The notes under the pieces are model-generated. The model saw only the letters and a list, made by a program, of their open reading frames with translations. It searched no databases and had not been told where the DNA came from. DNA of 64,000 nucleotides. It comes from Photorhabdus akhurstii. GTDB lineage: Bacteria > Pseudomonadota > Gammaproteobacteria > Enterobacterales > Enterobacteriaceae. Made by a program: the position numbers and the translations under genes. Positions 19,658-27,455 of this stretch are shown piece after piece. The first letter of the stretch is position 1. Each line of letters starts with the position of its first letter. The DNA lies in assembly GCF_018448925.1 (NCBI RefSeq), contig NZ_RCWE01000006.1:62001-126000 (forward strand), given 5' to 3'.

Positions 19658-19880
19658 TAATACAGATTTCAGCTAACCCTATTCTACCAATTAGTTAAAC
19701 AAGTTGGCTGTTAAGCTTGACCCAAATCAGTTTACAGTCTAATCTCCTCCCAACTAGTTACAAAATCTTATCCCCCATTACTTTTTGTTAAGACAGACAA
19801 AAGTGTTGGAGAATCAGTGCAATAGATAAGATTACCGAATATTACAGGCACTCTAGGAGCCAAAAACCTAGTGCGGTAGC
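19658..19880 (+). repeat. Leader repeat copy B, second cpxA-proximal O-antigen leader
   Basis: This is a diverged copy of the cpxA to O-antigen leader at 1800-2030. It shares TAATACAGATTT and GCTAACC at its start, GCTTGACCC and CAGACAAAAG in the middle, and GGAGCCAA followed by ACCTAGTGCGGTAGC at its end. By hand, 26 of 29 and 24 of 26 bases match at the two ends. It marks the left boundary of a second O-antigen locus. Confidence 0.8.
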
Positions 19881-19886
19881 TTTATC
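19850..19886 (+). promoter_or_regulatory. Second JUMPstart / ops-like element
   Basis: ACTCTAGGAGCC leads into the core TGCGGTAGCTT. That is the ops consensus GGCGGTAGCGT with changes at the first and tenth positions, so RfaH recruitment may be weaker than at 1991-2030. It would antiterminate the cluster starting near 21005, but an IS6 remnant now lies between. Confidence 0.75.
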
Positions 19887-20041
19887 TAATGATTCTTAAG
19901 AGGTTGATTCAGGTTTTTCATTTCTATAAATAACGAATACAAGAAAATTTCCACATGTTAAGCAAATTAAATAGTTTCATTTAGTGGTTCTCGTAAAATT
20001 AACCCAGACTTCAAAACAATATATTATTTGATCAAATTAAT

Positions 20042-20060
20042 ATGAAAGGCATTATTTTAG
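20042..20060 (+). pseudogene. Possible start of rmlA, cut by the IS6-family element
   Basis: ATG AAA GGC ATT ATT TTA reads MKGIIL, the nearly invariant start of RmlA-type glucose-1-phosphate thymidylyltransferases (MKGIILAGG). It runs directly into the inverted repeat of the IS6 element. It lies about 160 bases after the JUMPstart copy, where a first operon gene is expected. Only six codons remain, so this is a suggestion. Confidence 0.35.
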
Positions 20061-20850
20061 GCACTGTTGCAAACAGGATGATCGATTACGCATTATTAGG
20101 GAAATTCACTTTTAAAGAGCAAATACCTGATTCGCCAAACGGACTTCGCCTATCAAGGATGGTTAAAATACCACGGAGAGGCTTGACCTTTGCGTAATGC
20201 CCGCATCACCTCAATCCCTTTGAGCGTTGCATAGGCCGTTTTCAGCGATTTAAAACCCAGCATCGGGTTAAAAGATATAATACGTTTCAGTTTACAGTGA
20301 TCACATTCAATCCCGTTATTCAAATATTTGATTTGTCGTTGCTGAACATGCACAAGACATCGATTGAACGCTTTACCATAGATGAAAACCTTATCAGTAT
20401 CGGTATTGAGAATGTTGGGTACTTCATGTTCCCGTAACCCTTTCAGTACTTTCCCTAAAAATCAGTATGCAGCATGAGTATTGCGTCGAATCGAGGTGAG
20501 AGGTAAAAATCAATGGTATTACCGTGATTATCAATCGCCCGATAGAGATACCGGCAATCTTCACGTAAGCTTCATCGAGTTGCCAAGCATGTTGGTATTT
20601 GGGATATCATCAATACCACCGTAAGCATTTTTCCATTTCAGGGGCATACCGCTGAACCCAACAATACAGCGTGGTATGATCTACATTGAAGCCAACATTT
20701 CCTTAAATTCACGGTAACTAATTCCATATTTGCAGTACCAACGTACTGCACAAATGATGACCATGGAAAAGATTCATACTGGCACCTCAATAGAAAATGG
20801 TCACTCGGCATACTGAACTTTCAGATCTTAGTGCTATTTGCAATAATGCC
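20060..20850 (-). mobile_element. IS6-family (IS26-like) element, decayed
   Basis: The ends are GGCACTGTTGCAAA (20060-20073) and its imperfect inverse TTTGCAATAATGCC (20837-20850), the terminal repeats of the IS26 group. At 791 bases it is close to the 820 of IS26. On the minus strand the transposase is recognisable in pieces, for example RQIKYLNNGIECDHCKLKRI, GFKSLKTAYATLKGIEVMR and ALRKGQAS, but it is broken by frameshifts and stops. The flanking octamers differ, so no target duplication is left. A shorter copy in the same orientation is at 33920. Confidence 0.92.
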
Positions 20851-21004
20851 GTTTTAAACTAGAAAATATCTCATTGTTAACAATCTATAAATTAATAGAA
20901 AGAACTTAAAAGCATTAACTTTGATCTGATTTCAAAATCAGGGTGTTTATAATTACTTTATTTATTAATATCATACATAAATATTTTATATAGAGAATTT
21001 TAAA

Positions 21005-21937
21005 ATGAAATTATTATCAAATAAGGATATTATTTCTTTAAATATATCACCTAAAGCTGTTTATGAATGGGTTTCTGAATCAATAAAACAAAAAAGATTA
21101 TCCATTCTCCCTGCAAAAATTAGTTTAAAACCTCAAGAAGATATATTTTATAATTTTATGCCATCGCTACTACCATCTATAAATATAGCTGGTATTAAAG
21201 TTGTTAATCGTTATCCGAGTAGGTTACCAGCTATAGATAGTCAAATATCACTTTATAATATGAAAGATGGTTCCATTCAAGCAATATTAGATGGTAATTT
21301 TATTACTGCAATGAGAACCGGAGCAGTTGCAGTACACTCTATCATGTTGTTTGCAAAAAAAAACTTCGAAATCATTTCATTTATCGGATTAGGTGTTCAA
21401 GCAAAAGCAACATTAAAAGTATTATCTAGTATCATTGATAATAGAAAGCTAATTATAAAAATAAAAAAATATAAAAATCAACATATAGATTTCATTGAAT
21501 TTTCTAAAAAACATTTTATAAACAACAAAGTAATGTTTGAGATCTGTGAAAGTTACGAAGAGTGTATAATAAATAGTGATGTGATAATATCATCAGTAAC
21601 ATATTTCGATAAAGATATTGTGAAAAATGAAGTATTTAATGAAGGCTGTGTAGTAATACCAATACATACTAGAGGCTTTTCTAATTGTGACTTATTTTTT
21701 GATAAAGTTTATGTTGATGACTTTTCTCACGTTGCTTGTTTCAAATATTTTGATAAATTCAAAAATAAATCAACCGAAGTCACAGATGTTATACTTAATC
21801 CTAATCTTGGAAGAAAAAATAATAAAGAAAAAATAATATGCTACAATATAGGATTGTCTATTCATGATCTTTTCATTGCAAACAAAATACTTCAATTATC
21901 GGAAAATAAAAAAATAGGTTTGGATTTTAAATTTTAA
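21005..21937 (+). CDS. Ornithine cyclodeaminase / mu-crystallin family protein (SbnB-like)
   Basis: The 310 residues show the family's N-terminal substrate part (AGIKVVNRYPSRLPAIDSQ), FITAMRTGAVAVHS and a Rossmann motif IGLGVQAKATL. NAD-linked members include ornithine cyclodeaminase, alanine dehydrogenase and SbnB, which works on O-phosphoserine-derived intermediates in staphyloferrin B synthesis. It is strongly AT-rich and is followed 50 bases later by the cytidylyltransferase/PLP fusion and a SerK-like gene, so an amino-acid substrate linked to serine or its phosphate is plausible. Its product is not known. TAGAGAATTTTAAA precedes the ATG and gives only a weak ribosome site. Confidence 0.7.
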   Translation: MKLLSNKDIISLNISPKAVYEWVSESIKQKRLSILPAKISLKPQEDIFYNFMPSLLPSINIAGIKVVNRYPSRLPAIDSQISLYNMKDGSIQAILDGNFITAMRTGAVAVHSIMLFAKKNFEIISFIGLGVQAKATLKVLSSIIDNRKLIIKIKKYKNQHIDFIEFSKKHFINNKVMFEICESYEECIINSDVIISSVTYFDKDIVKNEVFNEGCVVIPIHTRGFSNCDLFFDKVYVDDFSHVACFKYFDKFKNKSTEVTDVILNPNLGRKNNKEKIICYNIGLSIHDLFIANKILQLSENKKIGLDFKF

Positions 21938-21987
21938 CCTTCTCAACACATCATTTAGAAAATAATTAATCTACTTTAGGATAAAAT

Positions 21988-23787
21988 ATGCAAGTATTAA
22001 TTCCAGCCGCCGGAATGGGCAACAGACTTGGTAAATATACCAGAGATAAAACCAAATGCATGGTAAAAGTACATAATCTTACTCTTATCGAAAGAAGTTT
22101 AAATATACTTTCTCAATATAATATATCTCGTATAATTTTAGTTATTGGATATGAAAAAGAAAATCTAAAATCTTTTTTAGGTAATAATTATAGAGGAATA
22201 GAAATAATTTATATAGATAATAATATTTATGATAAAACAAATAATATTTACTCTATTTTTTTAGCTAAAAATAAACTTATTGAAGATGATACAATATTAT
22301 TAGAAAGTGATCTAATCTATGAAGATAAAATAATAGGCAATCTGCTATCAAATAAATTCCCTAACTTGGCCGTTGTAGATAAATATCAACCATGGATGGA
22401 TGGTACTGTTGTAGAAATAAATGATGAATTTGATATTGTAAATTTTATTTCTAAAAAAGATTTTAATTTTAATAAAACGGATAAATATTATAAAACAGTT
22501 AACATATATAAATTCTCTAAAGAATTTCTTACAAATACATATGTACCATTTCTTGAAGCTTATTCAAAAGCATTAGGTAAAAATGAATACTATGAACAAG
22601 TGTTAAGAGTAATAACTTTATTAGATACTCAAGAGCTAAAAGCACTACCATTAAATAATGAGAAATGGTATGAAATAGATGATATCCAAGATCTAGATAA
22701 CGCTGAAGTTATTTTTTCACCCAAAGATGAAAAGTTAAATCTACTCAACAAGCGATATGGTGGATACTGGCGCTATAATGACATCATTGATTTTTGTTAT
22801 TTAGTGAATCCTTACTTTCCAAACAACACTTTCATTGGTGAAATGAAAAACTCTTTCAATACTCTTATAAGAGAGTATCCTTCAGGAGCTAATGTACAAT
22901 CATTGCTTGCAGCTAAATTATTCAAATGTAATCCAGACCAAATTGCTGTTGGCAATGGTGCCGCTGAATTAATTGATAAACTTGCTGACGAACTAGATAT
23001 AAAATTAGGATTATTTATACCTACTTTTGAAGAATACTCAACTAGATTTAATAATGTCGTATTAGAGAAAATTTCCAATAAAAACTTCCAATACACTAAA
23101 CAAGATATCATTAAATTAGCACAAAAATCAGAGGGTATTATATTAATTAATCCAGATAATCCATCTGGTAATTATATTTCACATTCAGACGTCCTAGAAC
23201 TCATTAAATGGTTCAAAAAAGAACAAAAAATATTTATTGTGGATGAATCGTTTGTTGATTTTGCAGAAGACGGCCTACAATCCAGCCTTCTTTCAGAAGA
23301 ATTACTAAATAGCTACGAAGGACTTATTGTAATAAAAAGCATCAGTAAAAGTTATGGAGTACCAGGAATTCGATTAGGTATTATTGCATCATCCAATATC
23401 GACTTAATAAATAGAATTAAAAAAGACATCCCAGTATGGAATATTAATTCACTTGGCGAGTTTTTTCTCCAAATAATCGGAAAATATGAAAAAACCTATC
23501 AGCAAGCTTGCTATAATATTATTAAAGAAAGAAATATATTGTTTGAACAGTTATCACAAATACCTTTCTTACGCCCTATAAAATCTCAAGCTAACTATAT
23601 TTTATGTGAAGTATTGGAAAATAAATCATCTGAAATTATTTTAACTTTATGTAATGAGCATAATATCTTAGCTAAAGATTGCTCCGGTAAAAAAGGTTTT
23701 AATAACGGAAATTATATTAGATTAGCTGTAAGAAATTCCTACGATAACCAATACCTAATTGATTGTCTTAAAGAAATAAAACAATGA
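21988..23787 (+). CDS. Bifunctional nucleotidyltransferase (LicC-like) fused to a HisC/CobD-like PLP enzyme
   Basis: Residues 1 to about 240 are a nucleotidyltransferase. The signature PAAGMGNRLGKYTRDKTKCM and the metal-binding LLESDLIYED resemble LicC-type phosphocholine cytidylyltransferases. Residues about 250-599 are a fold-type I PLP domain of the HisC/CobD kind: AVGNGAAELIDKLADEL, NPDNPSGNYI, IVDESFVDFAE and SISKSYGVPGIRLG with Schiff-base Lys454. The known fusion PntC joins a cytidylyltransferase to a 2-aminoethylphosphonate transaminase, but no phosphonate (PepM, Ppd) genes are here. A CobD-like decarboxylase acting on a phosphorylated amino acid, followed by CTP activation of the resulting amino-alcohol phosphate, fits the neighbours better. 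The architecture is certain, the reaction inferred. Confidence 0.8.
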   Translation: MQVLIPAAGMGNRLGKYTRDKTKCMVKVHNLTLIERSLNILSQYNISRIILVIGYEKENLKSFLGNNYRGIEIIYIDNNIYDKTNNIYSIFLAKNKLIEDDTILLESDLIYEDKIIGNLLSNKFPNLAVVDKYQPWMDGTVVEINDEFDIVNFISKKDFNFNKTDKYYKTVNIYKFSKEFLTNTYVPFLEAYSKALGKNEYYEQVLRVITLLDTQELKALPLNNEKWYEIDDIQDLDNAEVIFSPKDEKLNLLNKRYGGYWRYNDIIDFCYLVNPYFPNNTFIGEMKNSFNTLIREYPSGANVQSLLAAKLFKCNPDQIAVGNGAAELIDKLADELDIKLGLFIPTFEEYSTRFNNVVLEKISNKNFQYTKQDIIKLAQKSEGIILINPDNPSGNYISHSDVLELIKWFKKEQKIFIVDESFVDFAEDGLQSSLLSEELLNSYEGLIVIKSISKSYGVPGIRLGIIASSNIDLINRIKKDIPVWNINSLGEFFLQIIGKYEKTYQQACYNIIKERNILFEQLSQIPFLRPIKSQANYILCEVLENKSSEIILTLCNEHNILAKDCSGKKGFNNGNYIRLAVRNSYDNQYLIDCLKEIKQ

Positions 23788-23800
23788 AAGGACTCTATCT

Positions 23801-24190
23801 GTGTATAGATTAGAACTTATCAGTATTGATATTATTCAAGTAACAGAAGAACATATAGTAGAACGAGTTAATTGGCTTGAAGAAAAAATAAAACAAGAGG
23901 GATTTTGGAGAGTTCCTCTTATTCTTGAATATAGCACGTTTGCTATTATGGATGGACATCACCGTTATGAAGTTGCAAAACGATTAGGACTAAAACGAAT
24001 TCCCTCTATACTATTATCTTATAGTAACGATAACGTCCAAGTTACCTCATGGAGAAATGACTTCATAATAAATAAAGAAATAACTCTAGAATACATCTTA
24101 CAAAAAAAAATTTTTCCTCATAAAACAACAAAGCATATTATTACACCATATCCTAATGAAATTTCCATACCTATTTCTTTTCTATACTAA
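23801..24190 (+). CDS. ParB/sulfiredoxin-fold small protein, probable free-serine kinase (SerK/SbnI-like)
   Basis: The 129 residues start with GTG after AAAGGA. The core is FWRVPLILEYSTFAIMDGHHR, cut here as FWRVP and IMDGHHRYEVAKRLGLKRIP. Plasmid ParB has GERR at that place, whereas DGHHR (Asp51, His53, His54, Arg55) with a later Trp (Trp84) is the pattern of the ParB-fold serine kinases SerK and SbnI, which make O-phospho-L-serine. It lacks the helix-turn-helix half of ParB, so a partition role is unlikely. It lies 13 bases after the fusion gene and is probably co-translated. I infer that it supplies the phosphorylated amino acid for the fusion's PLP domain. Confidence 0.65.
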   Translation: MYRLELISIDIIQVTEEHIVERVNWLEEKIKQEGFWRVPLILEYSTFAIMDGHHRYEVAKRLGLKRIPSILLSYSNDNVQVTSWRNDFIINKEITLEYILQKKIFPHKTTKHIITPYPNEISIPISFLY

Positions 24191-24199
24191 TTATCATTG

Positions 24200-24440
24200 A
24201 AGATGCTTGATTCATTACTCAAATTTCATCATGCTGACGACTATCAAGATTCATCCGTCCGCCCATCACAAAAACAGTCCCTTGAATCGATGCGTAACAC
24301 AACTCGCGACGGACTGGTACGCAACTGCATCAAAGCCGTCCTTTTGGTTTCCGAAAGCGACTGTCCAGATGATTGCTCAAGCATTGCGTATTTATGAAAG
24401 TACTGTGAATCGCCATCTGAAGGATAGGGCTGAACCTCAC
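24200..24440 (+). pseudogene. IS630-family transposase, N-terminal remnant
   Basis: Two frames together read as the start of an IS630-type transposase: TTRDGLVRNCIKAVLLVSES in one and MIAQALRIYESTVNRHLKD in the next. A frameshift lies between them near base 24360. The rest of the gene and the element ends are absent. It is one of several transposase scraps between the SerK-like gene and the second wzx. Confidence 0.7.
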
Positions 24441-24553
24441 ATTTTTAGCAGGATTATTATGATTAAATAAAAATCACATTCTGGCTTTTTATAGCACTTT
24501 TTCTCATTAACACGGATAAGATCACGTTATTCCATAAAAAAGTGATTTTGATA

Positions 24554-24960
24554 ATGAGTATTCTTAATTATATCAATGGAATAGCTCCCCCTCGTTCTGA
24601 CATCAACAAAAAACATGAATTGATAGATGTCATTTTTTTGGTCTTCGCAGCGGTATTGAGTAAGGTTTCGGAGTGGAAATCTATTCAGGAATTTCGTGAG
24701 TTGCAATTCGATTAAGCAATAAATAAGAAGAAGATACCAGGCGGTTGAAAATGAGTTGCATTGGGTGTTGGATGTTAACCTTTCGGGAAGATGCGTTACC
24801 ACTCAAAGACCCAGATGGTGCGGCACAGACAGATAGTACTCTTTAATCGGATTATATAAATATGATTAAACAAGATACCTGTATGTAAAGATAGTCAGAC
24901 GGCCAAACGCCGAAAAGCAACTTGGCCAGGCGAACTTCGTAGTCAACTTATCTTTGGTTA
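24554..24960 (+). pseudogene. ISAs1-family transposase remnant with internal deletion
   Basis: 24554-24715 encodes the usual N-terminus (PPRSDINKKHELIDVIFLVF, then SEWKSIQEF). It passes without the catalytic middle into the C-terminus (AVENELHWVLDV, a frameshift, then MIKQDTCM, KAKRRKATW-like TAKRRKATWPG and SQLIFG) ending near 24960. Most of the DDE core has been lost. From there to 25117 there is no gene. Confidence 0.85.
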
Positions 24961-25117
24961 AATTAAAGATAAAATGGAATCCCACCCTACTCCCGAAATG
25001 GGTTAATCAATCTGTTTTCTTAAGTCAATAAACCTAAATTCAAAATTCAAGTGATATTCACATTTAATAAGAGCAATTTTATTGAAGACGAGAATAAAGA
25101 GAGGTTCTCTAAATAAT

Positions 25118-26323
25118 ATGTCATTAAAAAGAAATATTAGTGGACTAGCTATTTCTCAGATATTTAGCTATATTGTACCATTATTGCAATTTCCCTACCT
25201 AAGCCGAGTTGTAGGGGATGTTTTCTTTGGTATTATAATATTTTCGCTATCTTTGACTCAAGTGGCAATGATCATAACTGATTTTGGATTTAATTTATCA
25301 ATATCAAAAAAAATAGCAGAGGGTCGGAACAGTAAAAAATGGTTAGGAGTATTTCTATATCAAACTTCTATAATAAAAATTGGCCTTGCTTTAATCGCTA
25401 TTTTATTTATTCTTACTATATTAATTGCGTCAAAAAATTCTTTTCCTAAAGAATTAGTTATGGGGTTATTGATATGTGTATTTTTTAATGCCTTTAATCC
25501 ATATTGGATTTTTCAAGGCTTAGAAAAAATATATATATATAGTTTAATTGTTATTGTTGTAAGATTGCTTAGTTTCGGGGGAGTATATTTTATAATTCGC
25601 AGCCCACATGATTATGTATATTATGGATGGATTCTGGCTTTCCAAGCGTTTGTAATAACATTAATCAGTTTCCTTATACTAGCATCCTGGAAAGTAACTT
25701 TAACAATAACATCAAAGAAACTAATTTATAAGCAGTTTTTTTATAGTTTAGAATTCTTCTTTTCTCGAGCTTGTGTTTCTCTTTATTCATCTGGATGTAG
25801 TGTATTTTTAGGAACATTTGGTGGAAGCTTATCTCAAGTTGCAATTTATGGTGTAGCAGAACAGCTTTACAAAGCAGGTATACAAGTTTTTGGTCCCGTA
25901 CTCACAGCATTAACCCCTTATATGGTAAGAACGAAAAACTATAAATTATTTTATCAAATAGTTATTGCTTTTGGCTTATTGATAACTTTGGGAGTGACTA
26001 TCGGATGGTGTTGGGGAGACTCTATAATAAGGATTATATACGGTAAAGGGTATGATCTCGCCAAGCCTGTATTAGATATTTTCATGCTAATAATAATTGC
26101 AAGCATTTTTGGTATGCTTTTCGGTTACCCTGCTCTTATGCCCTTGGGACTAGCAAAAATTGCTAATTTTAGTGTGGTTGTTTCTGGATTGTTACAAATT
26201 TTAATGTTGTTGTTCCTTTATTTTGGCGTTTTCCCGATCACAGCTATAACTGTATGTATTACATATCTTATATGTGATTGGAGCATGTTATTAATTCGAC
26301 TTTATTATTTCTTATATAAATAG
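25118..26323 (+). CDS. wzx: O-unit flippase Wzx (second cluster)
   Basis: The 401 residues carry about 12 membrane helices of the polysaccharide-transporter group, opening MSLKRNISGLAISQIFSY and LLQFPYLSRVVGD, typical of Wzx. The ATG at 25118 follows GAGAGG by about a dozen bases. A TTG at 25082 would add 12 charged residues (MKTRIKRGSLNN) not usual for the family, so the shorter form is chosen. It is only distantly similar to the cluster 1 Wzx and should flip a different O-unit. It starts an apparent unit with licD (nine bases later). Confidence 0.85.
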   Translation: MSLKRNISGLAISQIFSYIVPLLQFPYLSRVVGDVFFGIIIFSLSLTQVAMIITDFGFNLSISKKIAEGRNSKKWLGVFLYQTSIIKIGLALIAILFILTILIASKNSFPKELVMGLLICVFFNAFNPYWIFQGLEKIYIYSLIVIVVRLLSFGGVYFIIRSPHDYVYYGWILAFQAFVITLISFLILASWKVTLTITSKKLIYKQFFYSLEFFFSRACVSLYSSGCSVFLGTFGGSLSQVAIYGVAEQLYKAGIQVFGPVLTALTPYMVRTKNYKLFYQIVIAFGLLITLGVTIGWCWGDSIIRIIYGKGYDLAKPVLDIFMLIIIASIFGMLFGYPALMPLGLAKIANFSVVVSGLLQILMLLFLYFGVFPITAITVCITYLICDWSMLLIRLYYFLYK

Positions 26324-26332
26324 GTAATTAGT

Positions 26333-27145
26333 ATGAGTACTATATTAAGGGAAGCTCAATTAAGTATGTTATCGATTTTAAAGGAAGTTGATAGAATTTG
26401 CAGAGAAAATAATATTGATTATTGGATAGGTGCAGGGACATTATTAGGCGCAAAAAGGCATGGTGGATTTATCCCTTGGGATGATGATATTGATATTTAT
26501 ATGGAGAGAGTTGCCTTTAATAAATTTTTGAAAGTTTTCTCTAATGATATAAATAAGAAGCATTTTTTCTTGCAGACAGCTTTTACTGATCAATACTATG
26601 TTGATTTTAATATACCTTGTAAGGTGAGATTAAATAGAACAAAAATAATAGAGGAAATTGAAATTACGTACTCTTATTATGATGAACGATCACATCATGG
26701 GCTATCCTTAGATATTTTTCCTTGTGATCGATACTCAGAAAATAAATTTATTAGAATGTTTTTTGAGCGTTTGTTAGCCCAATTTATAAATGTAAAAATT
26801 AAATCAAAATATTCGAATTTAACATTAGGAAAAAAAATAATTTCGAAGTCGTTTTCATTGTTATTTAGTAAAAGTATCCTTCTTTATCTTGTAAGTAAGC
26901 TATCTTCTATAATGTCGAAAAGAAGAAAAAAATACTTGCTTGGAACCGGTATTGAAACGCCTTTTTCCACAGCCTATTTTAAATATGATGATATTTTTCC
27001 ACTGAGAGAAATTTTGTTCGAAGGAAAACCATATAAATGCCCTAATAAAATTGATTTATATCTATCGAAAATGTATGGAGATGATTATATGGAATTACCA
27101 CCTGCTAGCAAACGTGTCAGGCATCATCACCATATCGAGTTATAA
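26333..27145 (+). CDS. licD: LicD-family phosphotransferase
   Basis: The 270 residues hold the LicD/fukutin-type signature: YWIGAGTLLGAKRHGGFIPW followed by DDDIDIYM (Asp50-Asp52, Asp54), then HGLSLDIFPCD, and a C-terminal HHHH cluster. LicD enzymes transfer phosphocholine, or in other members another phospho-alcohol, from a CDP donor to a sugar hydroxyl of LPS or teichoic acid. The cytidylyltransferase domain encoded at 21988 would make the donor. The high AT content matches the neighbouring second-cluster genes. The family is certain; the transferred group is inferred. Confidence 0.88.
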   Translation: MSTILREAQLSMLSILKEVDRICRENNIDYWIGAGTLLGAKRHGGFIPWDDDIDIYMERVAFNKFLKVFSNDINKKHFFLQTAFTDQYYVDFNIPCKVRLNRTKIIEEIEITYSYYDERSHHGLSLDIFPCDRYSENKFIRMFFERLLAQFINVKIKSKYSNLTLGKKIISKSFSLLFSKSILLYLVSKLSSIMSKRRKKYLLGTGIETPFSTAYFKYDDIFPLREILFEGKPYKCPNKIDLYLSKMYGDDYMELPPASKRVRHHHHIEL

Positions 27146-27455
27146 TAGTCATAAAATAATTAGATCTCTGTGAGAGACCATCCTAATTTAGGTGCTTGAC
27201 GGCCAGAGCTTACCACTAACCCTTGTAGCTGCTTTTTCCAATACACATGATAGTTATTTGTTAATAAAATCTTATAATTTGGTTTCGAACCATGTTGGTT
27301 GTGCGCAAAGCCTAATAAAATAGGAATATATTTTCTATTTTTTCAAAGAATCATTTATTAGATAAGTAAAAAATCAATGATAATAGCTATTATAAAAAAT
27401 CCCAGAGTTATTTACAAAATAATATTATTATAACAAATTTAGAGAAAATGATAAT
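27146..27455. other. Intergenic gap with a short unidentified reverse reading frame
   Basis: On the minus strand 27336-27160 reads about 58 codons without a stop (including YHVYWKKQLQGLVVSSGRQ and PKLGWSLTEI), richer in tryptophan and less AT-biased than the surroundings. It looks like the tail of a lost gene or IS, but I do not recognise it. The remaining bases are AT-rich with no visible gene. Confidence 0.3.

Noticed and set aside
20052-20858. Target-site duplication around the IS6 element
   Set aside because: The octamers on the two sides (TTATTTTA and GTTTTAAA) differ. The same holds for the copy at 33920.
21988-23787. Phosphonate (AEP) pathway based on PntC-like layout
   Set aside because: No PepM or Ppd gene in the window, and the PLP motifs look HisC/CobD-like. 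Kept only as an alternative.
23801-24190. Plasmid-type ParB partition protein
   Set aside because: No helix-turn-helix domain, GERR box replaced by DGHHR, and no parA nearby.
25082-25117. TTG start adding 12 residues to the second Wzx
   Set aside because: The added basic residues are atypical, and ATG 25118 has a better ribosome site and the family's start.
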